Notes under the pieces: generated by a model | What the model saw: only the letters and a program-made list of their open reading frames with translations | Told to the model about the DNA's origin: nothing | Databases searched by the model: none | NCBI RefSeq assembly: GCF_006716445.1 | Contig: NZ_VFPA01000003.1 | Location: forward strand, 930,001-994,000 | Source: Pseudonocardia kunmingensis | GTDB taxonomy: Bacteria; Actinomycetota; Actinomycetes; Mycobacteriales; Pseudonocardiaceae | Length of the DNA: 64,000 bases | Reading direction: 5' to 3' | Shown here: positions 25,168 through 33,354 of the stretch, in pieces | Position numbering within the stretch: position 1 is the first letter of the stretch | Layout of the letters: every line of letters starts with the position of its first letter | Program-made: the position numbers and the translations under genes

Positions 25168-26094
25168 GTGAGTCTCCAGGAAGAGGAGGTGCCCGGCCCG
25201 GACGTGGGTAGCGAACCAGAGGCACCCGACGTCCACGAGTCCATCCTCGGGCTGCTGATCGAGTCCTACGGTCTATTGGGCCAAGCCTGGCGGGACGCAC
25301 TGGCCGTGCAGGAATGCGCCGATGACGCTCCCTGGAACACCTGCCGCGAGCTGACCGACATGGGTGGGCCTGGTGACACCATCATCTCTTTCGGTGAGAA
25401 CGCCGCCGTGCTCTCCGGTCAAGCAGTTCGGCAGCACATCGGCATTCTGACGAGGGCCTATGGTTCCGATCCCGAGGTGCCGGACGGTGGGCCCGAGGCG
25501 CACCGGTGGCCGCACGCCGCCGTATACGCGCCTGCTCGCGCCATCGCCGAGGGCACCGCGCTGGTCGGCTGGCTACTCGATCCCGGACCGGGTCGGGCCG
25601 AGCGGGTTCAACGGGCGGCGCGCTTCGCGCTGTGGTCGTCGCCGGGCCACTGGACGGACATCATCGAAACCGCGGGTCTGACCGTGGGTGTGGACGACAA
25701 CGGCACTCCCATGCTGGCAAGCGGAGAGGGTGCGCGGCCGTTGTCGCCGGGAGCCCTGGTCAAGGCTGTGCACGGGGGCCGAGCGCAGAGCAAGAACAGC
25801 AAGTGGAGCAAGCTGCTCCACAATGATCCGGGGCTGCTGGCGCCGCTGGCATCGATTCGGTTCGATCGCGGGGGCGCGCACATCGGATCGCAGATTCGCG
25901 AGGATCAGCACCTCGCACTCGCTCTCGATCTGACCGAGCTGATCAGAAGAGCGGGAGCGCGGCAAACAGCGTACTGGGGGCGGAGTGCCGGGTCGCTTCC
26001 AGAGGCGTGCGACCGGGTTCGGGACAGCATCAGCCCAGTGCTTCCCGATGTGGAGCTGTACGTCCAGGTTCGCGCGAGAGCCTTATTCGAGTAA
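25168..26094 (+). CDS. Hypothetical cargo protein, 308 aa
   Basis: Not assigned to a named family. It is helix-rich with VHESILGLLIESYGLLGQAWRDAL, YAPARAIAEGTALVGWLLDPGPGRAERVQRAARFALWSS and a C-terminal LALDLTELIRRAG. The AEG.A...WLL.PG...R..R pattern recalls actinobacterial hypothetical proteins often found in accessory islands, but no function can be stated. GTG 25168 is chosen for the GGGAGG eight bases upstream; the frame is open to 25090. It converges with the protease gene. Confidence 0.78.
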   Translation: MSLQEEEVPGPDVGSEPEAPDVHESILGLLIESYGLLGQAWRDALAVQECADDAPWNTCRELTDMGGPGDTIISFGENAAVLSGQAVRQHIGILTRAYGSDPEVPDGGPEAHRWPHAAVYAPARAIAEGTALVGWLLDPGPGRAERVQRAARFALWSSPGHWTDIIETAGLTVGVDDNGTPMLASGEGARPLSPGALVKAVHGGRAQSKNSKWSKLLHNDPGLLAPLASIRFDRGGAHIGSQIREDQHLALALDLTELIRRAGARQTAYWGRSAGSLPEACDRVRDSISPVLPDVELYVQVRARALFE

Positions 26095-26213
26095 CGGGCG
26101 TCCTCTCGTGGGGCGCGAAGACCACGACCGTGCGGGGACCTGCCGCGTCCGACTGGCCAAGGTACCTGACGGCGCCTTGACCAGCCGGATCGTGCATCCA
26201 GTCGATGGAGGTG

Positions 26214-27557
26214 TCAGGCGCCCGCCGCCGCCCTCCCTTCGTTGGTCGTCGCGCGCGTGGAGCGCTTGAGGACCCACCCGACCAAGCCGCCGCCGAGGGC
26301 GACTCCTCCGAGGCCCGAGAGGAGATAGGGCCAGGGCCAACCGGCCAACGTTCCCGGCGCCGCCCTGTCGGTGGGCACAACCGCCGCGGTGACCCGTCCC
26401 GTGGATGCGGCGGGCGCGCTCGATGGCGCCGCCTCGGGCCGTGCCGCTTCCGGTTGCGGCGCCTCGAATGGCGCTTCTTGTCCGAGGAACTCGCGCAGCA
26501 TGCCGGTGTCGGTGATGACGTTGAAGTTCTGCCCGAAGAACGGGATGGTCATCTGGCTATTGATCCCGTAGACCTCTCCGCGGGAGTTCACGGTGGGCCC
26601 GCCGGACATGCCCTGGTCGAAGTCCGCGCTGACCTGGTGCACGGCGACGCCCTGCCGGAACTGCCGGGCGATGATCGTGCCGCTGGTGCTCGCCGGCTGG
26701 AGCCGGGAGTCTTGCAGGACGTCCGCCGGGGCCTTGCCGCCACTCAGCAGACCGGGGATGTCGATGCCGTCGGTCTCGCTGATGTTCAGGCCCGGGAATC
26801 CTATGGAGGTCACCGGCTCACCGAGCTGGGGCGCATTCGGCGCGATCGCGAGGGGCTTGGCCGGTGGCAGGCCGTGCACCTCGAGCTTGGCGGTGTCGCC
26901 CTCTTCGGCGGACCGGAAGCTGTGCACCCGCACGATGACCGGCGAGGTGAGGACCGCGCCCGGAAGCTCCCGCGGTTGGAACGCCCACACGGTGCGCTGC
27001 GGTTCGGGGAGTCCGGGATCCAGCGGAAGCGGCCATCCGGTCTCCGGGTCGACCGGGCCGTCCTGCATGTGCATGGCCAGCCGGCCTTCCTTCGTATCGA
27101 CGCAGTGTCCGGCGGTGACGATCGTGGTCGGCGTGTCGAACCAGCCGGTGCAGATCGACATGACCGGAAGCTCGGGCGGTGCCGCCGGGTCCTGGGGCTC
27201 TGTGACGACAGGGATTGCGAACGGGTCGATCGGCTCTTCCCAGATCGTGACGAGCCCCACGATCGACTGCTGGAGCGACTCCAGCTGCGCCGAGTCGATG
27301 AATGTGTTCAGCGCGGCCGGCGGGGGTTGGATCGCCGCAGGACCAGGTGCCGATGTGGCCGACGGCGCCGCGGTTTCCGATGGACTCGCTGCCCCTGGCT
27401 CGGACTGCCCGGTGTTGGGTGAGGGCGTCACGGGCGGCGGTGGCACGGCGGCCGCCGATGCGCCGGAGATGCTCACTCCCAGGCAGATGGTGATCAGGGC
27501 GATACTCGCGACTCGCAGCCAGCGTGTGGACGACGCCGCTGCCGGAACAACTCGCAT
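26214..27557 (-). CDS. Secreted, membrane-anchored trypsin-like serine protease
   Basis: 447 residues: N-terminal signal peptide (LRVASIALITICLGVSISGASA), Pro/Ala-rich linker, chymotrypsin-fold protease domain (about 90-365) with His in TAGHCVD, Asp in EEGDTAKL, and nucleophile in DFDQGMSGGP, then a second low-complexity linker, a C-terminal membrane helix (WPYLLSGLGGVALGGGLVGWVL) and a KRSTR basic tail. It should sit outside the cytoplasmic membrane. AGGAGGG precedes ATG 27557. A cell-surface protease in a conjugative element may process envelope or mating components; that is inference. Confidence 0.9.
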   Translation of the reverse strand: MRVVPAAASSTRWLRVASIALITICLGVSISGASAAAVPPPPVTPSPNTGQSEPGAASPSETAAPSATSAPGPAAIQPPPAALNTFIDSAQLESLQQSIVGLVTIWEEPIDPFAIPVVTEPQDPAAPPELPVMSICTGWFDTPTTIVTAGHCVDTKEGRLAMHMQDGPVDPETGWPLPLDPGLPEPQRTVWAFQPRELPGAVLTSPVIVRVHSFRSAEEGDTAKLEVHGLPPAKPLAIAPNAPQLGEPVTSIGFPGLNISETDGIDIPGLLSGGKAPADVLQDSRLQPASTSGTIIARQFRQGVAVHQVSADFDQGMSGGPTVNSRGEVYGINSQMTIPFFGQNFNVITDTGMLREFLGQEAPFEAPQPEAARPEAAPSSAPAASTGRVTAAVVPTDRAAPGTLAGWPWPYLLSGLGGVALGGGLVGWVLKRSTRATTNEGRAAAGA

Positions 27558-27894
27558 TAATTCCCTCCTACCTCGTCGAGAAAGGCCCTGCCCAGGAGGA
27601 GCGGCGCTTTGCCACGGTGACCAACCTGAGCGAGGTGGTTCATCCATGTGCAGCTCGTCAACCAAGGGCGTCAGCTGCGACCGCGATGCGCGGCTCGCCA
27701 TTCGTGCCCAGCTGCGGGTCTCGCTTGAACACCGACGGAGAGTGGCACAGTGACCACCCATCTCGTTGGCGATTGGTGGAATTGGGAGGCTGGCACTCAC
27801 TCTGAGCCATCCGCGCGGAGGCAGGTCCGCTGCCGACGTCCGCGACGCGCCTGAGGCTCGTTCAGGAGCTCGAGCGCGACGGAGCTCCTACCCC
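27558..27894. other. Spacer upstream of the protease gene
   Basis: Contains the protease promoter and ribosome-binding site. A 36-codon rightward frame (27643-27753, MCSSSTKG start, ending RRRVAQ) has GCGAGG ahead of it and could be a small protein, but nothing else supports it. No other feature seen. Confidence 0.3.
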
Positions 27895-28302
27895 TCAGGT
27901 GAGCTGCGGTCCGCTCGCACCGCCGCGACGCTCGATGCGGTGGGTGCGGGCTGCTGTGGATCGAGGCACGGGATCGGTGATCCGCGTGCCACCGTCGGCG
28001 CGGATTCGGCACAACGCACGGCCATCGCGGTGCGACCAGTTGGGAAGCGGACCGTCGGCGACCCGCCAGTAGCCCGGGGGCTCGGCTCGCACCGGACGCC
28101 GGCAGACCGGGCAGCACAGGTTCTCCACGGGCTGCCACCGGCGCTCCTCACGACCGGACGGACCGGGAATCACCACGCGGCGGATCGTCACGAAGGCCTC
28201 CTCGATTGACCGGCGCCGACCGTGCTCCGCGGGCGTGGCCGGGCCGTGCCGCGCCGCGTGGTCATCTCGCCATTCCTGGTTGACCACGCGGGAGCCACGC
28301 AT
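27895..28302 (-). CDS. Hypothetical protein with a CPVC zinc-finger-like motif
   Basis: Reading from ATG 28302, the protein contains SIEEAFVTIRRVVIPGPSGREERRWQPVENLCCPVCRRPV and PLPNWSHRDGRALC, i.e. CPVC plus a later His and Cys that could bind zinc. Such proteins occur in actinobacterial plasmids and integrated elements. The start is uncertain: a shorter start within the VTIRRVV segment would move the 28255-28300 repeats outside the coding sequence. No function is proposed. Confidence 0.5.
   Translation of the reverse strand: MRGSRVVNQEWRDDHAARHGPATPAEHGRRRSIEEAFVTIRRVVIPGPSGREERRWQPVENLCCPVCRRPVRAEPPGYWRVADGPLPNWSHRDGRALCRIRADGGTRITDPVPRSTAARTHRIERRGGASGPQLT
28255..28300. repeat. Inverted and direct ACCACGC-type boxes before the mating operon
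   Basis: CGCGTGGTCA (28255-28264) and TGACCACGCG (28281-28290) are a perfect 10-bp inverted repeat with a 16-base spacer; a further GCCACGC follows at 28294-28300, 11 bases after the ACCACGC at 28283. They lie 55-100 bases upstream of the first mating-operon gene and resemble the four-copy array at 41051-41089. Confidence 0.45.
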
Positions 28303-28352
28303 CGGTAGCGCCTGGCTCGGACGCTCCCCCCGTGACGAAGGGAGGTGCGACG

Positions 28353-28925
28353 GTGACGACGGACGGTGCAGGGGCAGCCCGGGCGTGGGCGGCGCGACGC
28401 GGACCGTCTGCGTCGCGGCGAGGCCGGTTGTCGGTCGCAGGGGTCGCGGGTGGGGTTGGTGCGACCACGGTCGCCACCGCGATCGGCGCCATCGATCGTG
28501 GGGTGTTCGTCGGTCGTCCGGTCGACGTCCTGGTGTGCCGGGCGACCGGCGACTCGCTGGTCCGCGCCGGACGCGCTGCTCAGCTCGTCGCCGCATCGGG
28601 CGGCCGCAAGCCGGTGCTCGCCGTGACCGCGGCGGACGCGTCGGGGCCGAGCCGCCCGATGACCGCGCGGCTGCGATTGCTGGAACCGCATGCCACTGCA
28701 GTAATCGTGCTGCCGTTCGTACGCCGCTGGCGCGAACTCGCCGTCCCGCTGGACGAGGTTCGCGGCCTGCTGGCTGTACCGCGCACCGAACTGCCCCGCA
28801 GCCTGCGCCGCTACGCCCGCGCCGCGCAGGACTTGCGCGACCTGATCGACGGCCGCTCTCCCGCCCCGGCCCGCCCGATTCCCGGGCGGGCCTCTACTCC
28901 TCCAACCCTCGGGAGCAACCGATGA
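28353..28925 (+). CDS. ParA/MinD-like protein with a degenerate P-loop
   Basis: 190 residues; RLSVAGVAGGVGATTVATAIG is in the position of a deviant Walker A motif but lacks the lysine after the second glycine. Strands DVLVCRATGDSLVRAG, KPVLAVTAADASG and TAVIVLPFVRRWRELA follow the ParA/MinD-like fold. It may bind nucleotide weakly or act as a structural homologue. GTG 28353 has GGGAGG seven bases upstream. First gene of the mating operon; its stop overlaps the next ATG (ATGA). Confidence 0.65.
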   Translation: MTTDGAGAARAWAARRGPSASRRGRLSVAGVAGGVGATTVATAIGAIDRGVFVGRPVDVLVCRATGDSLVRAGRAAQLVAASGGRKPVLAVTAADASGPSRPMTARLRLLEPHATAVIVLPFVRRWRELAVPLDEVRGLLAVPRTELPRSLRRYARAAQDLRDLIDGRSPAPARPIPGRASTPPTLGSNR

Positions 28926-29191
28926 AGATTCACATATCCGACGTGCCGAACCCCGATCCCATCGCGCCGCCCGGGCTGGGTGAGCTCGCCGGTGAGCTGC
29001 TCGGCTGGCTCAAGTGGGGCGTCATCGTTTCCGGTGTGCTCGGGATCTTCATCTGCGCGCTGATGCTGATCATTGGACGACGCAACCGATCCGCAACTGC
29101 GTATGAAGGCCTCGTCGGATCCGCGTGGGTGATCGGCGGGCTTGCACTTGCATCCGTGGCCGCGCTGCTCGTCGGGGCGTTCCAGATATGA
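28922..29191 (+). CDS. Small two-helix membrane protein (VirB2/TrbC-like position)
   Basis: 89 residues with two hydrophobic helices (WGVIVSGVLGIFICALMLIIG and GSAWVIGGLALASVAALLVGA) joined by a short basic loop, the topology of VirB2/TrbC-type conjugative pilins and their Gram-positive counterparts. There is no obvious signal peptide. The order small two-TM protein, multi-TM TrbL-like, SCO6880 and VirB4-like is consistent with a T4SS core. The assignment rests on topology and order rather than sequence motifs. Confidence 0.72.
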   Translation: MKIHISDVPNPDPIAPPGLGELAGELLGWLKWGVIVSGVLGIFICALMLIIGRRNRSATAYEGLVGSAWVIGGLALASVAALLVGAFQI

Positions 29192-29273
29192 AACCCCTCC
29201 TCACGCCTACCCCGTCTCAGGGCGCAATGCGCGCTACGTCGCATGCCTCCTGGATCCCGGTCGGCACGGCATC

Positions 29274-30422
29274 ATGACCGCCTTGACGCAACCGGCGCAG
29301 CAATGCGGCGCATTCGACCTCAAGTGCCAAGCCGGGGAGGCTATCGGATCCGCGTTCCAGGCGATCGTCGCCGAGGTCGCCCGCGGCGCCGCCGATCTGG
29401 TGGTGACCACCTCCACGTGGTGGGTCGAGACCGACAGCATCGATCCCACCGATCCCGCCGTGATCGCCGCTCAGGGCGTCACCCGTCACCTGATCCTGAT
29501 CATCCTCGTCGGCTCGGTGCTGGTGCAGGCGATCCGGCTCATCCTGTCCCGCAAGGGCGAGCCCCTGGTTATGGTCGTCACCGGGCTCCTCCGCTACGCC
29601 GTGGTGTCCGCACTCGGTCTCGTCGTACTGCAGACCGCGCTTCGGGCCGGGGACGCGCTCGCGACCCAGCTGCTCGACGGCGCCGCGAGCAACTTCGCGT
29701 TGCTGATGCAGGACGTCCTCGTCAACGGCGGCGGCACCTTCCTGGTGCTGCTGGTCTCGCTGATCGCCGCGGTGCTCTCGCTCGTGCAGTGGGTGCTCAT
29801 GGCGATGCGCCAGGCCGGGCTGCTGGTACTGGCCGCGATGCTCCCGCTGGCTGCGTCCGGCTCACTGACGCGCTCCACCCGCGGCTGGTTGGACAAGCTG
29901 ATCGTGTGGCTGATCGCGATGGTCGCCTACAAGCCTGCCGCAGCTTTCATCTACTACATCGGGTTCTCCTACTTGTCCTCACCGGCCGCCAACGAGGCCG
30001 GAGAGGTCGGCACGATGATGACCGGGATCATGGTGCTGCTGCTGGCCGTGATCGCGATGCCGGTGCTGCTGAAGTTCTTCGCCTGGTCCGGCACCCAGAT
30101 CGGCGGCGGAAGTGGCGGCGGGTCCGGGTTCCTCGGCGCGGTGGGCGCGGTCGTGATGTCGCGGGGCCACGGGAGCGGCGCGGTTGACCGTGCCGCTGCG
30201 ATGGAGGCCGGTGGACCTGGTTCCTATGCGACCTTCGGCAGCCATCCGCCCCCGCCCGGCGCTGCTCCGGCAACCGCATCGGGCCGATCCGCAGGGTCGG
30301 GCGCGGCAAGCGCGGGAGCGGCAGGCGGTGCCGCAGCGGCCGCCGGTGTCGCCGGCGCAGCCGCCGTGCGCGCCACGACGCGCGGAATGACCGGCGATCC
30401 CAAAGCCGGTGAACAGCGGTGA
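29274..30422 (+). CDS. TrbL/VirB6-like polytopic membrane protein
   Basis: 382 residues with about six to seven membrane helices (LILIILVGSVLVQAIRLIL; FLVLLVSLIAAVLSLVQWVLMAM; AGLLVLAAMLPLAASG; LIVWLIAMVAYKPAAAFIYYIGF; GIMVLLLAVIAMPVLLKFFAW) and a Gly/Ala-rich disordered C-terminus. KPAAAFIYY after a cytoplasmic loop is frequent in actinobacterial TrbL-like mating-channel proteins. ATG 29274 is chosen at MTALTQPAQQCGAFDLKCQAG. The stop overlaps the start of the SCO6880 gene. Confidence 0.82.
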   Translation: MTALTQPAQQCGAFDLKCQAGEAIGSAFQAIVAEVARGAADLVVTTSTWWVETDSIDPTDPAVIAAQGVTRHLILIILVGSVLVQAIRLILSRKGEPLVMVVTGLLRYAVVSALGLVVLQTALRAGDALATQLLDGAASNFALLMQDVLVNGGGTFLVLLVSLIAAVLSLVQWVLMAMRQAGLLVLAAMLPLAASGSLTRSTRGWLDKLIVWLIAMVAYKPAAAFIYYIGFSYLSSPAANEAGEVGTMMTGIMVLLLAVIAMPVLLKFFAWSGTQIGGGSGGGSGFLGAVGAVVMSRGHGSGAVDRAAAMEAGGPGSYATFGSHPPPPGAAPATASGRSAGSGAASAGAAGGAAAAAGVAGAAAVRATTRGMTGDPKAGEQR

Positions 30423-31912
30423 GCGCCACCGAACCGCGCACCGCGGACCGCGGGCCACGGCTGTACGGGAACTGGCGCGCCGAACGCGGCTGGGGTGTCG
30501 GGTCACTGTCGACGGCGGCGACGATCGGCCTGTTCCTCGCCGTGCTGGCTCCGCTGCTCGCGGTATCGGCGTTCCCGGCCGCGACGATCCCCCTGTTGGG
30601 TGTCTCAGCCGTCGTCGTTGCCGCGACAGTGGTCCGGGTCGGCGGGGTCAGTCTGACCGACGTCGTCGTCCGACGCGCGCGCTTCCACCGCGCCCAGGCC
30701 GCCGGGTGGACGGAGCTGTCGGGCGGCGTCCTCACCGAGCACCCACGCGGCGCCGACCTCCCCGGGGTGCTGGCGCCACTGCGTCCTCTCGACGTCGATG
30801 ACGGCCGTGGCGGTCGGCACGCTCTGCTGTGGCACCGTCGCACCGGCACGCTCACCGCGGTCCTCCGCTGCTCCCCCATCGGTCTCGACCTCGCCGACCC
30901 GGACCGCGCAGACGCCTGGGTTGCAGCGTGGGGCGCCTTGCTGGCCGACCTCGGCTACTTGCCGCTGACGAAGCACATCGCGGTCACCGTCGACACTGCC
31001 CCGGCCGGCGGTACGACGGTCCGCGACCACATCGCCGCGGCGCTCGACCCGGCGGCACCCGCCCTGTCCCGACGCATCCTCGACGAGCTGGCCGAACTGA
31101 CGCCTGCCACCAGCGCGGAGGCAGATACACGTGTGGCTATCTGCCTCGACCCGGCACGGGCACACCCTCGCCCTGCAGATCTGCTCGCCGCCGCGGTCGA
31201 GATCGGCCGTCGTCTGCCCGCGATCGAGAACAACTTGGCGGCCTGCGGTGTCGCCGTCCTCTGCCGCGCCACGACCGGCTGGCTCACCGGCCGCATCCGG
31301 ACGGCGTTCGACCCGCAACTGCGCCCCGACATCGCCCGCCTGAGCGAGTCGGACTCGCTTCTCAGCTGGCGCGACGCCGGCCCGGTCGCCGCCAGCGAAC
31401 GGTGGGACAGCTACCGCCACGAAGGCGGCCTGTCGGTCACCTGGGCGCTGCGAGAAGCACCCCGGCAGGCGACCGATGCGGGTGTGCTCGCGCCGCTCCT
31501 CGCACCGGGCCCGTTCCCTCGGCGCACCACCTGGCTCTACCAGCCCTACCCGGCCGAGCAGGCGGCCACGAAGGTCGAGAACGAGGTGACGTCCGGGCAG
31601 GTGCGCCGCGCCTGGGCCGAACGCACCCGCCGCGACGAGACCCAGCGCGAGCGCGATGACCGGGCGCGCGCGCTGCAGTCCGCCCGCGAGGAAGCCCAGG
31701 GCGCCGGCGTGGGCCGGTTCACCCTTTACGTCACCACCACCGTGCTGCACGACGACGACCTGCCCGCCGCCGTCGCCGACGTCGAACAGCGGGCCGGCCA
31801 GTCGAAGCTGCGGCTGCGCCGACTTCGCGGCGCTCAAGCAGCAGGTTTCGCCGCCGGCCTCGGAATCGGGATCGACCCCGCCGACCTGCTCACCCATCGC
31901 CGCAACCGATGA
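30419..31912 (+). CDS. SCO6880 family conjugation-associated protein
   Basis: 497 residues: two membrane helices near residues 40-75 (AATIGLFLAVLAPLLAVSAF; LLGVSAVVVAATVV), followed by a large cytoplasmic part with LYGNWRAERGWGVGSLS at the start and WLYQPYPAEQAATKVENEV and a coiled segment later. This is the SCO6880 family, consistently placed before a VirB4-like ATPase in actinobacterial plasmids; it resembles PrgI plus the N-terminal half of VirB4. It is thought to be a membrane component of the mating machine. Confidence 0.9.
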   Translation: MSATEPRTADRGPRLYGNWRAERGWGVGSLSTAATIGLFLAVLAPLLAVSAFPAATIPLLGVSAVVVAATVVRVGGVSLTDVVVRRARFHRAQAAGWTELSGGVLTEHPRGADLPGVLAPLRPLDVDDGRGGRHALLWHRRTGTLTAVLRCSPIGLDLADPDRADAWVAAWGALLADLGYLPLTKHIAVTVDTAPAGGTTVRDHIAAALDPAAPALSRRILDELAELTPATSAEADTRVAICLDPARAHPRPADLLAAAVEIGRRLPAIENNLAACGVAVLCRATTGWLTGRIRTAFDPQLRPDIARLSESDSLLSWRDAGPVAASERWDSYRHEGGLSVTWALREAPRQATDAGVLAPLLAPGPFPRRTTWLYQPYPAEQAATKVENEVTSGQVRRAWAERTRRDETQRERDDRARALQSAREEAQGAGVGRFTLYVTTTVLHDDDLPAAVADVEQRAGQSKLRLRRLRGAQAAGFAAGLGIGIDPADLLTHRRNR

Positions 31913-31923
31913 GGGAGACCACG

Positions 31924-33354
31924 ATGGATCACAGCGAACCCATTCCTCGAGCGTGGGGATGGCCGCTTCCCGGCGGCGGCCGGGCCGGTCATGTGGAAGC
32001 CGGGAACCGATTCTCCGGCACGACCAGCCAGGTGTGCGGACTGTTTCCCTTCGCCACGCCATCGGGGTCCGACGTGCGCGGCGTCCCCGTCGGCCGGCAC
32101 CTGCACACCGCCGAACCGATCGGGCTCGATCCCGCGCACTGGCTGCGCACCGGTCTGGTGTCCAACACCGGTGTGTGGGTGCAGGGCCAGCCTGGAATCG
32201 GGAAGTCCTCGATCACCAAACGCATGCTCGCCGGCCTGGTCGGGTTCGGCATGCGCGCTGTCGTCCCCGGCGACGTCAAGGGCGAGTACACGCCGCTCGT
32301 CCAGGCGCTCGGCGGAGCCGTATGGCACCTCGGTCGAGGGTTGCACGCACTCAACCCCCTCGACGCCGGGCCCCTGCGCGCCGCGCTCACCGCAGCGCCC
32401 ACGGCAGAACGCACCCGGCTGCTGGAGACATTGCGGGCCCGCCGGCTGTCCCTGCTCGAGGCGCTGATCACCATCGTCGGCCGTGACGAGCCGGACGTCA
32501 CGGAACGCCGACTCCTCGGTGCCTCCCTCGACCTCGCAGTAGACGCGGTCGACGGCGGGGCACGCGACCGCGAGCCGCTGATCCCCGATGTCCTGTCTGC
32601 ACTGCAGTCCGCCGCATCGCCGCTCATGGCGATCGCGGCGAGTGCCGACGACACCGAGTACCGCCGCACCACGCGGTCCCTGACCAACGCGCTCGGTCTG
32701 CTCTGCGAAGGCGCAATCCGCGGCATCTTCGACCGCTCTAGCAGCGTCCGTTTCGACCCCGACACCCCCGCCTTGTCCCTGGACATCAGCGCATTGGACG
32801 ACGACGACGACCACGTCGTCGCCGCCGCGATGCTCTGCTCCTGGGCGTGGTCGGCCGCCCTGGCCGACGCCGCCGCGTACGGACAGCGGCGCCGCAACGT
32901 CGTGCAGGTACAGGACGAGCTGTGGCGCGCGCTGCGCGTCGCGCCCGGCCTCGTCGAGCGCTCCGACCGCATCACCCGCCTCGGCCGACACCGCGGTGTC
33001 GTCTCCTTCCAGGTCACCCACTCCCTCGACGACCTCGAAGCGCTCCCCACCGAGGCCGACCGCGCCAAGGCGCGCGGCATGGCCTCCCGCAACGGAGTCC
33101 TGCTGCTCGGAGGCATGGCGGAGAAGGAGCTCGAGGGCCTGCGCCACATCACCTCCCTCAGCCAGGGCGAAGCCGCGCTGATCACCTCCTGGGCGGCCCC
33201 ACCGACTTGGCACGCCGGCCGCGTCCACCCCGGGCGCGGCAAGTACCTGATCAAGTCGGGGCAGCGCGTCGGATTGCCGGTCGCATTGACGCTCACCCCG
33301 ACCGAGGTCGCACTGCACGACACCGACCACGCCTTCCGCCGGGATGCGCCGTGA
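31924..33354 (+). CDS. VirB4/TraC-like conjugation ATPase
   Basis: 476 residues. Walker A GQPGIGKSS lies near residue 93 and a Walker B-like VVQVQDELW near residue 325; GDVKGEYTPLV and RHRGVVSFQVTHSLDDL are typical of VirB4 C-terminal domains. It is the energy-providing ATPase of the T4SS-like channel, split from its N-terminal membrane half, which is supplied by the SCO6880 protein just upstream. ATG 31924 follows GAGGGAGACC. The 3' end overlaps the TraG gene by 11 bases. Confidence 0.9.
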   Translation: MDHSEPIPRAWGWPLPGGGRAGHVEAGNRFSGTTSQVCGLFPFATPSGSDVRGVPVGRHLHTAEPIGLDPAHWLRTGLVSNTGVWVQGQPGIGKSSITKRMLAGLVGFGMRAVVPGDVKGEYTPLVQALGGAVWHLGRGLHALNPLDAGPLRAALTAAPTAERTRLLETLRARRLSLLEALITIVGRDEPDVTERRLLGASLDLAVDAVDGGARDREPLIPDVLSALQSAASPLMAIAASADDTEYRRTTRSLTNALGLLCEGAIRGIFDRSSSVRFDPDTPALSLDISALDDDDDHVVAAAMLCSWAWSAALADAAAYGQRRRNVVQVQDELWRALRVAPGLVERSDRITRLGRHRGVVSFQVTHSLDDLEALPTEADRAKARGMASRNGVLLLGGMAEKELEGLRHITSLSQGEAALITSWAAPPTWHAGRVHPGRGKYLIKSGQRVGLPVALTLTPTEVALHDTDHAFRRDAP

